A DNA stretch of 64,000 bases from Marinimicrobium koreense (GCF_003762925.1 NZ_RJUK01000002.1:434001-498000); one strand, 5' to 3'; counted from the stretch's first letter, positions 14,440 through 24,571 are shown. Notes: generated by a model from the sequence alone, not told the origin. Numbers and translations are program-made.

Positions 14440-17376
14440 CTACATACGGAAGCGCAGTCCCAAGAAGAACTTGCGACCACTGTATTCAATGCGATTGAAT
14501 GCATCTTCCGCCACGCGATACTCAACGTAGGCATCGTTCGCCAGGTTGAGCGCCTGCAGCTTGATCTGCAGGTTCGCGTTCAGGTTGTACGCCAGGGACA
14601 GATCGAGTGAGTCATGTCCCTGCACGTAACGGTTGGTTTGCCCAAAGTTGCTACCAAACGGCTTCAGGTACTCTGAGCGATATTTATACGACAGACGGGC
14701 ACTGGCGCCATACTTCTCCCAGTAGCCTTCCACGTTATAGCTCTCATCAGAGAATCCGGGCAGATTGGCCGGAGCAATGTCAATATCGTCGGTAATCTCG
14801 GAACCATTTTCGGGGTACTCGAAATCGGTATCCGCGAAGTTGACGCCAGCCGAGAAACCCAGGCCATCGAATGGCTCAGGCAGGCTGGTAAAGCCGTGCT
14901 GGACCGTCAGCTCGATACCGTTGATGGTCGACTCTTCACCAGTATTTTCAATAATACCGTTGACCTCCATTTCAGCGGGCTGACCGTTGATGACAAAGGT
15001 TTCATAGACATCGTCGGCCGTATCCAGCCCGGCGTTGAAGCGTTTATGGTAAAGCGCGGCTGAGATCGCGGTATCTTCGCTCGGGTACCAACCCAGTGAA
15101 ATATCGAAGTTTTCCGACTCGATAGATTCCATATTGGGGTTACCAAATGCGGTAACCGACCCTTCAGCAACCGCCTCTTCAATGCTGGCGTACTCTTCTT
15201 CACCACCCCCAAGGTTCAGGTCACGACCGGCACCGAGCCACCACATATCCGGGCGGGATACCGCCTTGTACAGAGCCGTACGCAGCTCCAGGTCTTCACG
15301 CAACAGGAAGTTGACGTTCACGCTGGGCAACACATTGGTGTAGCTGTTGGTGTAGGTTTCCTGAGTCAGCGTATCGGTGTCTTCGGTAATCAGGAAGCTG
15401 AGCGGATCTTCATCCGTGCCAGCACCGGTCGTTTCCACGATGAAGCTTTGACGGTAGCCCTCCGAGGTCACATCAGTTTCCACCACACGTACACCAAAGT
15501 TACCGGTAACCGGCACGCCACCCCATTCAGACTCAAAATTGGCCATGACAAAGGCGGAGGTGACTTCCTCGCTCAACACCACATCACCCGAGCTCGGTGC
15601 TTCCGGTGTCAGAGACCAGTCTTCATTGCCCACCATGCGATCAAAGGCACAGAGGGTGTCGTAGGTGGCCCAGGTGTCATAGGTTACTGAGGTGTCTTCG
15701 CCGTAGCCGCTTTGCGGGAAGTCGGTTCCGCAGTTCGCACCGACATCTTCAACATCGGCGTAGGTATTCTCTTCCTGCTGAACCGCCCAGGTATCTTCAC
15801 TGTAGTTGTTGTGGTCGTGCTCGGAGACGCGAACCCCCGCATCAATCGAAGTAATGAATCCCTGGTCGAAGGAATACTCACCCTCGAAGCGGAACGCATT
15901 GATGGTATCTTCGATCAGGAATTCACGATAACGAGCCCGACGACCATCGCTGGAACCACCATCGTAAAAGCTGTAGTCATCAAACGACGAACGCTCAACC
16001 TGGGTATTTTCAGGATCATCAAGGTCGCTGTACACGCGATTGATCAGGGGCCAGTCGTCACCGTTGGCCTCCCAGTCGAAGAAGTAACGGTCTGAGCGGA
16101 ATCGGGTCTGCCAGGTTTCCTGATAGCGGGTGGTATCCGACACCGAAAGGTCTGTTCTCAGCAGAAGCCGGTCGGTAGCATTCCACTCGATGTTGAGACC
16201 GCCACCGGAGTACTGCTCATCCCGTTCACGATACTCACCGTAGGTGCTGAACCGGGAGTAGCCGGTATAAGAGGTCAGAGCGTGAGCGTCATTGGTTTCC
16301 CAGTTGGTGATGTTGTTACGGCCATCATCAATGTACAGATCGTGGCGATCTTCGTAATAGAAGCGGTCCGACTCCTGAACGTCCAGGGTAATGTCCCAGT
16401 CATCGTTGGGCTGCCACTGAACCGTCCCCATAAACGCGTTGCGCTCTTCTTCGGATTCCATCTGACGGAAGTACTGCAGGTTAGGCACAAAATAATAAGG
16501 GCCATCTGCGGCGGCACCATCACCCGCTGCGGCGTTGTCGTCGCTCCAGGAACAAGGATTCCAACCACCTGAGCCACCCTGATCGGCCACATAATCGGAG
16601 TTACAGTTACGCAGGGTTGAGCTGGTGTTGTAGCTCTCTTCGGGAGTAGACGATTCATGCCCTGCATACCCCAACGCCACGCCAATCGTTCCGATCTCGG
16701 TATCAAACACATCGGTGAACGACAGTGAACCACGGTAACCAATGCCATCATCACCGTTCAGCTTTGCATCGTACTCGTTGTAGTTGGCTTTCACCTCCCC
16801 CTGAATACGACGTTTACCAAAATCGATGGGACGCAGGCTGCGCAGATCAATTACACCGGCAACACCGCCTTCGAGCAGACTCGCCTGCTGGGCTTTGTAC
16901 ACCACGGCACCATTGACCAATTCGGACGGGAACTGAGAGAAGGCGACCGAGCGGTTACCGCTACCGGAGCTGACTTCACGACCGTTATAGGTGGATGCCC
17001 CCAGGAAGGGGCCAAGGCCGCGCACTGAAATTTCACTGGAGTTGCCCTTGAAGCGATCGCCGGTTACACCGGTGATGCGCTCCAGAGTTTCCGCCACTGA
17101 CAGATCCGGCAGCGCCCCCATTTCACTGGCGGACAGAGCGTCCACAATGGTAGTTGCATCACGCTTGATTTCTACCGAGTTGCGCAGCGTATCGCGGATG
17201 GCGCCGGTCACCAGAATCTCTTCAAGTGCACCTGCACCCTGCTCCTGGTTGTCCTGAGCCATCACTTGCCCGGCAGACAAACCGGCGGAAGCCAGCGCAA
17301 TAGCCAGGGCGCTACGACGAAAGAATTGATGGCGGGCACGGGTTGAGCGGCCCTGTGTCAGACAGTTGGAAGTCAT
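14440..17376 (-). CDS. TonB-dependent receptor, Xanthomonas/Caulobacter oligosaccharide type
   Basis: A 978-aa outer-membrane receptor with a long signal peptide (RRSALAIALASAGLSAGQVMA), a TonB-box-like LEEILVTG, a plug domain (LPDLSVAETLERITGV, ISVRGLGPFLGASTYNGRE, LEGGVAGVIDLRSLRP) and a beta-barrel ending in Phe-Arg-Met (FFLGLRFRM). The plug and length fit the family that imports plant or algal oligosaccharides. GGAGG lies upstream of the ATG. It is divergent from the beta-helix lyase-like gene, with two AAATTGGCC-type operator candidates in the shared promoter region. Likely substrate: the oligouronide or glycoside handled by this locus (inference). Confidence 0.92.
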   Translation of the reverse strand: MTSNCLTQGRSTRARHQFFRRSALAIALASAGLSAGQVMAQDNQEQGAGALEEILVTGAIRDTLRNSVEIKRDATTIVDALSASEMGALPDLSVAETLERITGVTGDRFKGNSSEISVRGLGPFLGASTYNGREVSSGSGNRSVAFSQFPSELVNGAVVYKAQQASLLEGGVAGVIDLRSLRPIDFGKRRIQGEVKANYNEYDAKLNGDDGIGYRGSLSFTDVFDTEIGTIGVALGYAGHESSTPEESYNTSSTLRNCNSDYVADQGGSGGWNPCSWSDDNAAAGDGAAADGPYYFVPNLQYFRQMESEEERNAFMGTVQWQPNDDWDITLDVQESDRFYYEDRHDLYIDDGRNNITNWETNDAHALTSYTGYSRFSTYGEYRERDEQYSGGGLNIEWNATDRLLLRTDLSVSDTTRYQETWQTRFRSDRYFFDWEANGDDWPLINRVYSDLDDPENTQVERSSFDDYSFYDGGSSDGRRARYREFLIEDTINAFRFEGEYSFDQGFITSIDAGVRVSEHDHNNYSEDTWAVQQEENTYADVEDVGANCGTDFPQSGYGEDTSVTYDTWATYDTLCAFDRMVGNEDWSLTPEAPSSGDVVLSEEVTSAFVMANFESEWGGVPVTGNFGVRVVETDVTSEGYRQSFIVETTGAGTDEDPLSFLITEDTDTLTQETYTNSYTNVLPSVNVNFLLREDLELRTALYKAVSRPDMWWLGAGRDLNLGGGEEEYASIEEAVAEGSVTAFGNPNMESIESENFDISLGWYPSEDTAISAALYHKRFNAGLDTADDVYETFVINGQPAEMEVNGIIENTGEESTINGIELTVQHGFTSLPEPFDGLGFSAGVNFADTDFEYPENGSEITDDIDIAPANLPGFSDESYNVEGYWEKYGASARLSYKYRSEYLKPFGSNFGQTNRYVQGHDSLDLSLAYNLNANLQIKLQALNLANDAYVEYRVAEDAFNRIEYSGRKFFLGLRFRM

Positions 17377-17447
17377 AGGTTGTGTCCTCCCCTCTAAGGG
17401 TTCTTATTAGCCGAAGGGTCATTTGACCCACGGGACAACGAATCTTA

Positions 17448-17597
17448 TTGTAAAACGGTCAGGCCAATTTTAAGGTTGTTCACACGCGTCCTCTCGGGTG
17501 TTCACGCGGAAAATCCCAAGGCAATGCCGGTACCGTTGAACCGAGTATGCATCAACATGGTATGATGGTAAAGCTGTAAGGCCAATTTTTTTCAAGC
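17448..17597. promoter_or_regulatory. Divergent promoter region with two GntR-type operator candidates
   Basis: On the minus strand the region reads AAAATTGGCCTGACCG near 17454-17469 and AAAATTGGCCTTACAG near 17575-17592, about 120 bp apart. Both resemble the TTGGT-N3-ACCAA sites elsewhere in the locus with one or two changes. They lie between the TonB receptor and the beta-helix protein, so one regulator could control both. Confidence 0.45.
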
Positions 17598-17666
17598 TTT
17601 TGCCCCGATGTAGGGCAAGAACGCCGGACAGACACAATGATAATGAATATTTATGAGGATGATTGT

Positions 17667-19349
17667 ATGCAACTATATCGTAGAGAGAGGATGAGGGGAC
17701 ACCCGACCCGGGGGCGGGCCGCAATATTTGTTGCTCTTTTTACCTGGGCTGGAGTCGCGGGAGCCGCGCCGCCCTTGCTCAGCGACCAGGACGCCTTCAT
17801 ACCCGATTTTTCCTACGCCGGCTATGAATACGGCGAACAGGCGCCCGCACTGGAAAAGGCCCGTCACATTGACGCTACCGATTATGGGGTCGTACCCGAC
17901 GATAAACGGGACGATAGCCGGGCGCTTCAGAAAGCCTTTCGCGCCGCTCACGCCGTCGACGGGCCGGTGGTCCTGCGACTGCCGGCCGGGAGATTGATCC
18001 TCAGCGACATTCTCTATATTGAGCGAAGCGATATGGTATTGCGCGGTGCCGGACAGGGCGCCACGGAAATTTACTTTCCCCGCCCCCTGATGTATCTGCC
18101 CGACCCTCCGGCCCTGCAGGAGCTGCGCGAATACCTCGTAGAGCAGAACAAACAGCAGCGGGAGAAAGCCAACAATATCGACCTGCCCTTCTCTCAGTAT
18201 TCCTGGGCCGGCGGATTTATCTGGACCCGGGTTCCCGGAGAGCGGGTAAAGGCCTACCTGGACGATTACAGCCAACCTTTCACCACGCTGGCCACCGCCA
18301 CAGCCGGGCGTCGAGGCGAACACTGGATTGAGGTTGAAGACGGGCACACGCTGTCAGTGGGCGATGTGATCAATATTCACTGGCACAACCGCGACGGCGA
18401 ACAGGGCCCATTGCTGGACGCCATTTACCAGACCGACCAGGTGACTATTGGCTCCCACCACTGGACACAGCCTGACCAGCCACTGGTTCGCCAACCGACC
18501 CGTATTGAGGCGGTCGATGCCAACCGGGTTCGAATCAAGGACACCCTGCTGCACGATATCAGTGCCAGCGGCGGCCACACCCGAATCGTCGAGTGGCCCC
18601 ACCTGAGCCGGGTCGGCATCGAGCACCTGAGCCTGACCTTTCCCACCGCACCCACCATTGCCCACCATGTGGAGCCCGGCTACAACGCGATTTTCCTGAC
18701 CCGCCTGTTTAACGGCTGGGTGAAAGACGTCCAGATTCACAACGCCGACAGCGGCATTCTGACCGAGGAAGTCGCGAATCTGAGCCTGGAAAACATCACC
18801 ACCACCGGGGAGAACCTGGCCCACTACAGTGTGTCGATGGGCGACACCCACAACGTTCTGGTCAAAAACCTCAAGGTCCACAACCGGGTTCGTCACCCGC
18901 TCAGCTTCAATACCTTTGCCACCCGTAGCGTCTACACCCAAAGCCAGGTGTATACCGCTCCGGTGCTGGACCAGCATTCCGGCGCCAACCACCAGAACCT
19001 GTTCGACGACCTGGAAGTTCTGGTGCAACTGGATCCAGACCACATTGACGACGCGCAATACCCTCTGTTCAAAGGCGGCGGTGCCAGCTACTGGAAACCG
19101 ACCCACGGCGCCTATAACACCTTCTGGAATATTCGCGTGCAGGTTGATGGCGGAATGGACGACTCGCGACCCCTGCGGTTACACGGTGTCTCCGATGGCC
19201 CCCAGGCACGCCTGATCGGTATTCATGGCAACCGGCCACTGACCATCGACTATGGCCCGGATGCCCTGATTGACGCCCTGAACACTCCCCTGCGCTCGAC
19301 ACCCTCTCTGTATGAATATCAGAAACGGGAGCGACTGGGGGAGCCGTAG
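17667..19349 (+). CDS. Right-handed beta-helix protein of the pectate-lyase/GH28-related superfamily
   Basis: The 560-aa product has a signal peptide (ending AGVAGAA) and a pectate-lyase-3-type beta-helix. It opens with DATDYGVVPDDKRDDSRALQ, then LPAGRLILSDILYIERSDMVLRGAG, and later rungs with repeated Asn/Asp turns (HNADSGILTEEVANLSLENI, HNVLVKNLKVHN). The N-terminal hallmark (YGAxxDGxTDDTxAxQ-like) marks GH28-related or lyase families, so a secreted polyuronate lyase or hydrolase is likely. No family-specific catalytic triad could be assigned by eye. I chose ATG 17667 because GAGGA lies 7-8 bases upstream; in-frame ATGs further upstream lack a site. Divergent from the TonB receptor. Confidence 0.7.
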   Translation: MQLYRRERMRGHPTRGRAAIFVALFTWAGVAGAAPPLLSDQDAFIPDFSYAGYEYGEQAPALEKARHIDATDYGVVPDDKRDDSRALQKAFRAAHAVDGPVVLRLPAGRLILSDILYIERSDMVLRGAGQGATEIYFPRPLMYLPDPPALQELREYLVEQNKQQREKANNIDLPFSQYSWAGGFIWTRVPGERVKAYLDDYSQPFTTLATATAGRRGEHWIEVEDGHTLSVGDVINIHWHNRDGEQGPLLDAIYQTDQVTIGSHHWTQPDQPLVRQPTRIEAVDANRVRIKDTLLHDISASGGHTRIVEWPHLSRVGIEHLSLTFPTAPTIAHHVEPGYNAIFLTRLFNGWVKDVQIHNADSGILTEEVANLSLENITTTGENLAHYSVSMGDTHNVLVKNLKVHNRVRHPLSFNTFATRSVYTQSQVYTAPVLDQHSGANHQNLFDDLEVLVQLDPDHIDDAQYPLFKGGGASYWKPTHGAYNTFWNIRVQVDGGMDDSRPLRLHGVSDGPQARLIGIHGNRPLTIDYGPDALIDALNTPLRSTPSLYEYQKRERLGEP

Positions 19350-19375
19350 ACATTTTCAGGCAGCCGGTTTAGACT

Positions 19376-19395
19376 GCCAGAATTGGTATTACCAC
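19376..19395. promoter_or_regulatory. GntR (ExuR/UxuR-type) operator upstream of the GH105 operon
   Basis: AATTGGTATTACCACATT contains TTGGT-N3-ACCA, the core known for E. coli ExuR/UxuR. It lies 60-80 bases upstream of the GH105 start. A CCGCCCC-GCA-GGGGCGG hairpin follows at about 19420-19436. Confidence 0.65.
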
Positions 19396-19456
19396 ATTAC
19401 CAAAATTCATTGCCACTACCGCCCCGCAGGGGCGGAACAATAACACGAGGGTTACC

Positions 19457-20656
19457 ATGAGTTATCGACGCTGGCCTCTGGCCGCCGCCCTACTGCTATC
19501 GGCCACCGCCTGTACCCATCAGAGCACCCCCGAATCCGCCGGGCTGTCCGATGCCTTCGAGCCCGAGGCCATCCGCACCGCAGCCAACCTGGTCGCCGAC
19601 TGGCAACTGGCCCAGTATGACCTGAAGACCAACAACTTCCGGGAAGAAGAGCGCGCCAGCGAGCTACCCCAGGGCTGGGTCAACGCCACACTGAACATTG
19701 GTTTGATGCACTGGGCGGAGCAGTCCGGGCAGACCGAGTATCGCACAGCCGTCAAAAATCTCAGTGAGGTCAATCGGTGGCAGTTGGGCCCCCGAGTTTA
19801 CGATGCCGACGATCACGCCATGGGACAGGTCTACATTGATCTGTACCGGCAGCACGACGAAGCCCGGATGATTGAACACACACAAGAGGTTCTGGACGAA
19901 GTGGTCAGCAACCCCAGCGACGTGGATCTCGCCTTTATCGACGATGAGCGTGACCGGCTGGTCGTGGGCGACCGGGTCTTCAACGACCAGGAATGTCGCA
20001 AGCGCTGGTGTTGGGCCGATGCGATTTTCATGGCGCCGCCGGTGTTCTTTGATCTGAGCCGACTGACCGGTGACCCCCGCTACGCGGAATTTGCCCATGA
20101 AGAGTTCTGGGCCACCACCGAGTACCTCTATAACGAAGACGAACACCTCTATCTGCGTGACAGTCGTTACTTTGAGCGCCGCGATGATGAGGGCCGACTG
20201 ATCTACTGGGGTCGGGGCAACGGCTGGACCCTGGCCGGCATTGCCCGAATCCTCGACCAGATGCCCGAGGACTTTGAGGAGCGTGAAGGTTACGAACGCA
20301 TCTACCGGGAGATGGCCGCCCGTCTGGTAAAACTGCAACACGCCGACGGCAACTGGCGCTCCTCGTTGCTGGCCCGGGACGAAGCCCCGGCACCGGAATC
20401 CAGTGGTACCGGCCTGCTGGTTTTTGCCCTGGCCTGGGGCCTGAACAACGACCTGCTGGAAGGTGAGCAGTACCGCCAGAGTGTCGAGCTCGGCTGGGGC
20501 GCCCTGGTGAACGCGGTGCAGCCCTCGGGCAAACTGGGCTGGGTTCAGCAGGTCGGCTTCGCCCCGGGCAGCGCCACAGCAGAGGACACCCAGCTCTACG
20601 GTGTCGGAGCCCTGTTGCTGGCGGCGTCTGAAGTTTACCCCATGAGCCGGCGCTAG
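19457..20656 (+). CDS. GH105 unsaturated rhamnogalacturonyl/glycuronyl hydrolase lipoprotein
   Basis: A 399-aa lipoprotein (lipobox SATAC) of the GH105 YteR/YesR family. Motifs are DDHAMGQVYIDLYRQ, RKRWCWADAIFMAPPVF (catalytic Asp segment), YWGRGNGWTLAGIARIL and ESSGTGLLVFALAWGLN. It hydrolyses the 4,5-unsaturated uronate cap from lyase products, probably in the periplasm. GAGGG precedes the ATG. First gene of a plus-strand operon with the PL5/PL38-like lyase (10-base gap) and the GH2. It is the second GH105 in the locus and lacks the DUF4861 partner, so the two probably differ in chain specificity. Confidence 0.9.
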   Translation: MSYRRWPLAAALLLSATACTHQSTPESAGLSDAFEPEAIRTAANLVADWQLAQYDLKTNNFREEERASELPQGWVNATLNIGLMHWAEQSGQTEYRTAVKNLSEVNRWQLGPRVYDADDHAMGQVYIDLYRQHDEARMIEHTQEVLDEVVSNPSDVDLAFIDDERDRLVVGDRVFNDQECRKRWCWADAIFMAPPVFFDLSRLTGDPRYAEFAHEEFWATTEYLYNEDEHLYLRDSRYFERRDDEGRLIYWGRGNGWTLAGIARILDQMPEDFEEREGYERIYREMAARLVKLQHADGNWRSSLLARDEAPAPESSGTGLLVFALAWGLNNDLLEGEQYRQSVELGWGALVNAVQPSGKLGWVQQVGFAPGSATAEDTQLYGVGALLLAASEVYPMSRR

Positions 20657-20666
20657 CGAGTTGCCC

Positions 20667-21896
20667 ATGTTGAGCCAACTCTCCCGCATCCGCTCAGTTA
20701 CGAGCTCACTGCTGGTGGCCGGTGCCCTGCTGGCCACCGGCTGCACCCAACTGCCGACCGGTTCGGCAGGCGGTATCACCACGCAGGTCGCTTCGGTGGA
20801 GCGCTCCCGCATCGAGCGCAAAGCAGACGCCTACCTGCAGGCCGCCCCTCGGACCGTCACCGCCACCCGGAGCGAGCGAAGCGCCGGTGGGCCCCACGAT
20901 TTTTACTCCGAGGGCGATTACTGGTGGCCTAACCCGGAGGATCCGGACGGCCCCTATATTCGCCGCGACGGTCTGACCAACCCGGACAACTTTATCGAGC
21001 ATCGACAGGCACTGATGCGCTTCAGCGACATTACCGCCAGCCTTACCTCGGCCTACCTTCTGAGCGGTGACGATCGCTACGCCGAGGCCGCAATCAATCA
21101 CCTCTTGGCCTGGTTTGTCGATCCGGACACCCACATGGCACCGCACCTGCTGTATGCCCAGGCCATCAAGGGCCGCAACACCGGGCGCAGTATCGGCGTG
21201 ATCGATACCATTCACCTCACTCAGGTCGCCCGCAGCGCCCAACATCTGATCGCCCGGGGGCAACTGACCGGAGAAGAGCAGAGGGCCATCGAACACTGGT
21301 TCTCCCGCTACCTGACGTGGCTGGTGGAGCACCCGTTTGGTATCAAGGAGCGCCAGCACCCCAATAACCACGGCGTTACCTGGGCCATGCAGGCGGCGGC
21401 CTTCGCCGACCTGCTCGGGGATGAAGCCACCCTCGCCAGCATCCGCAACGACTTTCGCGATAACTTTGTCGGCACCATGATGGCCGAGAACGGCAGCTTT
21501 CCCGCCGAACTGGACCGCACCAAAGCCTACGGCTACTCCCTGTTCGTGCTCGATGCCATGGCGATGGTCGCGGAGATTGCGTCTACTCCCGAGCAGGACC
21601 TGTGGCATTACCAGGCAGACGACGGACGGGGCATGGAGCGGGCCATCGAATTTATGGCTCCCTACATCCGGGACAAGCGCCAATGGCCCCTGGAACCGGA
21701 CGTGCTCTACTGGGACGAGTGGCCGGTCCGGCATCCATCCCTGGCCCTCGCCGCCCGCGCTTTTCAGGAGCCCGATTACCTGACGCTCTGGTCACCGTTT
21801 GAACCCGACCCACAAGAGTACGAGGTACGCCGAAACCTGCCGGTCCGCCATCCCCTACTCTGGCTACTCGAGCCGGGCGAACCGCTTTTTCCATAA
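20667..21896 (+). CDS. Alginate-lyase-family (PL5/PL38-like) lipoprotein
   Basis: A 409-aa lipoprotein (lipobox LATGC) with an alpha/alpha-toroid of the PF05426 alginate lyase type. It has YWWPNPEDPDGPYIRRDG near 80-97, KGRNTGRSIGVIDTIHL, the NNHGVTWAMQAAAFADLLG Asn-His pair and a Tyr-rich GSFPAELDRTKAYGYSLFVLD, matching the Asn/His/Arg/Tyr catalytic layout of these lyases. PL38 includes glucuronan lyases, so beta-1,4-linked glucuronate or mannuronate is plausible; the neighbourhood (uxuA, GH105, GH2) favours a glucuronate-type polymer. ATG 20667 was chosen over TTG 20661. Substrate not proven. Confidence 0.8.
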   Translation: MLSQLSRIRSVTSSLLVAGALLATGCTQLPTGSAGGITTQVASVERSRIERKADAYLQAAPRTVTATRSERSAGGPHDFYSEGDYWWPNPEDPDGPYIRRDGLTNPDNFIEHRQALMRFSDITASLTSAYLLSGDDRYAEAAINHLLAWFVDPDTHMAPHLLYAQAIKGRNTGRSIGVIDTIHLTQVARSAQHLIARGQLTGEEQRAIEHWFSRYLTWLVEHPFGIKERQHPNNHGVTWAMQAAAFADLLGDEATLASIRNDFRDNFVGTMMAENGSFPAELDRTKAYGYSLFVLDAMAMVAEIASTPEQDLWHYQADDGRGMERAIEFMAPYIRDKRQWPLEPDVLYWDEWPVRHPSLALAARAFQEPDYLTLWSPFEPDPQEYEVRRNLPVRHPLLWLLEPGEPLFP

Positions 21897-21927
21897 ACAC
21901 AACATGAGAACTATCGAGAGGTACACC

Positions 21928-24411
21928 GTGAGACATCATCAACCGCGCCAAACCGGCGCCTGGCGTCGCCGCACAACAGGCCTTTTCGCCGGACTGCTGC
22001 TGGCGATGGGCCATGCCCAGGCCACGTCCATTCCGGCCGAACCGGACACGATCAATCTCAATGCCGACTGGGGCTATCTGGAAGCCCTGACCGAAACCGT
22101 TGAGCGCGCCGAGCAGGCGCAGGACTGGACGACCGTCAGTCTGCCGCACACCTGGAACGCCAAGGATCCCGTCGACGCGCGCCCCGGATACCGCCGCAGT
22201 GCCAGCTGGTATCGCAAGACACTGACGCCGGGCGTTTCCGAAGAGGCATTGAACTACGTGCTCTACTTCGAGGGCGCCAACATGGTCACCGATGTTTACG
22301 TCAACGGGGACCATGCCGGGCAGCATGTGGGCGGTTACATCGGTTTTGAAATTGACATTACCGAGCAGTTGGTGCCCGGGCAGGAAAACACCCTGATGGT
22401 GCGGGTCAGCAACGCCTACGACCCCAATATCATTCCCTCGGAAAAATCCGACTTTGTGGTTCATGGCGGGCTGACCCGCGACCTGTGGCTCAAGGTGCTG
22501 CCGGCTGTCCACCTGTCCCGGGTACAGATCGACACGCCGGAAGTCAGCGCCGAGCAGGGGCAGACGGATATTACCGTTTTCGGTCGCAACACCGCCAAAG
22601 ACACTCGTGACTATCAACTCACGGCACGCCTGATTGACCCCGAAGGCCATACCGTGGCGGAAATCAATCGTCCCTTGAGTGTGGCGCCGGGCGAGTTCTC
22701 GGAAACCCTGCCACGGGAAACCCTGCCCCGCCCCGCGCTCTGGTCACCGGATACGCCCAACCTGTATCAGATGGAGGTCAGTCTGGTTCAGGAAGACAGC
22801 ACCGTCCATCAGCTGAGCGAGCGGTACGGCTATCGCTGGTTTGAGTTTGAAGAGCACGGCGCTTTCTATCTCAATGGTGAACGTCTGCTGCTGCGCGGTA
22901 CACACCGTCATGAAGAACACGCCGGGCTCGGCAACGCCCTGCCCAACGAGCAGCACTGGAAAGACATGCGCATGATCAAAGCGCTGGGTGCAAACTTTGT
23001 GCGCCTCGGCCACTACCCTCAGGATCCGGAAGTCTACCGGGCGGCGGACGAACTTGGCCTGATCATCTGGGACGAACTGCCCTGGACCCGCGGCGGCATG
23101 GGCGGCGAAGAATGGCAGGACAACACCGAGCGACTGCTTCGCCAGCAGATTACCCAGAACCGCAATCACCCCAGTATTGTGTTCTGGTCCCTCGGTAATG
23201 AGATCTACTGGGAGGCGGACTTCCCTGGTGGCGGTGACCCGGAAAAGCTGAACCCCTACCTGCAGCATCTGAATGACATCGCCCATGAGATGGACGACTC
23301 TCGACTGACCGCCATCCGCAAGTACTACGAAGGCTCACATATTGTCGACGTCTTCTCCCCGTCCATCTGGGCCGGTTGGTACGGCGGCGCCTATGCCCAG
23401 TATGAAGAGGCGCTGCGTAACGCCATGAAAGAATACCCGCGTATGCTGCATATGGAATACGGCGGCTCCAGTCACGTCGGCCGACACACGCCCACCCCGA
23501 TCACCAAAGACGGCATGCCCGGCGCCCAAGTGGACGTTGAAGAGGCCGTCAATCAGGCCGTGGTACGCAGCGTGGCCAAGGACTCCGACTGGAACGAAAG
23601 CTACATTGTGGACCTGTTCGACTGGCACCTGCAGGTTTCCGAAAACCTGCCCAACTACGCTGGCGGCGCTCAGTGGGCCTTCAAGGACTTCGCTACGCCC
23701 CTGCGTCCCGAAAACCCGATCCCTTACATGAACCAGAAGGGAATGGTCGACCGCCAGGGGCGCAAAAAAGACGCCTACTATGTCTACGCCAGTTACTGGA
23801 AAGACGAGCCCTTCTGCTACATCGAGTCACACACCTGGACGCACCGCGGTGGTGCGGAAGATGAGCCGCTGGACATCACCGTCTTCTGCAACACCGATAG
23901 CGCCCAACTGTTTGTGAACGGCAAGCGACTGGACAAAAAGCAGCGTGATCCCAACCAGTTCCCGGCCGGTGGCCTGGTCTGGGAAACCCGACTGAGCGAG
24001 GGTGAGAACCAGCTGCGGGTGGTGGGCGAACGCGATGGCCGCACCGTTGCCGAGGACCAGATGACCGTGACCTATATTGTCGATCCGCTCAACAAGCTGG
24101 AGAAAGTCCGGATGAGCGCCACCCGCCAGGACGACGGCCTGCTTCTGATCGAAGCCGAAGCGGTGGACAAGAACGGCGACCGCTGCATCACCTGCGATGA
24201 ACGGGTGTACTTCAGCAACGTGGGCGAGGCCGGCGAGCTGCTGGAGAACTACGGCACCCCGGACAAGAGCAGCGAAATTGAAATGGCCAATGGCTACGCC
24301 TCGATCCTGTACCGCCCGGATCCAGACCGCTCTTCCATCATTGAGTTGCGCAGTCAGGACGTCAAGGGCGCCTATGTGTATGTGGATCACACCGGCGAAA
24401 TTGATCCCTAA
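21928..24411 (+). CDS. GH2 family glycoside hydrolase (beta-galactosidase/beta-glucuronidase-like)
   Basis: The 827-aa exported enzyme has a signal peptide ending near GHAQATS, a sugar-binding domain (SLPHTWNAKDP), an Ig-like domain, and the TIM barrel with RGTHRHEEHAGLG. The acid/base Glu is in SIVFWSLGNEIYWE and the probable nucleophile Glu in MLHMEYGGSSH. C-terminal Ig-like domains follow (about 650-827). GH2 covers several beta-glycosidases; galactose versus glucuronate specificity cannot be read from the motifs. GTG 21928 has GAGAGGT 6 bases upstream; ATG 21904 is the alternative but overlaps nothing useful. The gene starts 31 bases after the lyase stop and ends with a strong hairpin. 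Confidence 0.87.
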   Translation: MRHHQPRQTGAWRRRTTGLFAGLLLAMGHAQATSIPAEPDTINLNADWGYLEALTETVERAEQAQDWTTVSLPHTWNAKDPVDARPGYRRSASWYRKTLTPGVSEEALNYVLYFEGANMVTDVYVNGDHAGQHVGGYIGFEIDITEQLVPGQENTLMVRVSNAYDPNIIPSEKSDFVVHGGLTRDLWLKVLPAVHLSRVQIDTPEVSAEQGQTDITVFGRNTAKDTRDYQLTARLIDPEGHTVAEINRPLSVAPGEFSETLPRETLPRPALWSPDTPNLYQMEVSLVQEDSTVHQLSERYGYRWFEFEEHGAFYLNGERLLLRGTHRHEEHAGLGNALPNEQHWKDMRMIKALGANFVRLGHYPQDPEVYRAADELGLIIWDELPWTRGGMGGEEWQDNTERLLRQQITQNRNHPSIVFWSLGNEIYWEADFPGGGDPEKLNPYLQHLNDIAHEMDDSRLTAIRKYYEGSHIVDVFSPSIWAGWYGGAYAQYEEALRNAMKEYPRMLHMEYGGSSHVGRHTPTPITKDGMPGAQVDVEEAVNQAVVRSVAKDSDWNESYIVDLFDWHLQVSENLPNYAGGAQWAFKDFATPLRPENPIPYMNQKGMVDRQGRKKDAYYVYASYWKDEPFCYIESHTWTHRGGAEDEPLDITVFCNTDSAQLFVNGKRLDKKQRDPNQFPAGGLVWETRLSEGENQLRVVGERDGRTVAEDQMTVTYIVDPLNKLEKVRMSATRQDDGLLLIEAEAVDKNGDRCITCDERVYFSNVGEAGELLENYGTPDKSSEIEMANGYASILYRPDPDRSSIIELRSQDVKGAYVYVDHTGEIDP

Positions 24412-24419
24412 GCGCTTAG

Positions 24420-24444
24420 TAAGGGGCGCACCGAGCGCCCCTTA
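24420..24444 (+). terminator. Terminator of the GH105-lyase-GH2 operon
   Basis: Perfect 10-bp arms TAAGGGGCGC/GCGCCCCTTA with a 5-base loop, 8 bases after the GH2 stop; a short T run (TTTT) follows after six bases. Confidence 0.7.
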
Positions 24445-24571
24445 CATTGGTTTTACCGCCTGACCATAGTACACTGCTGGCTCAATGAAAAACGCGCCCG
24501 ACACGGAGCTCGGAGAGCGTGTTTCGCCGGCCGGCGACCTGAGTGCCGGCCTGCACCATGAGGACATTGCC

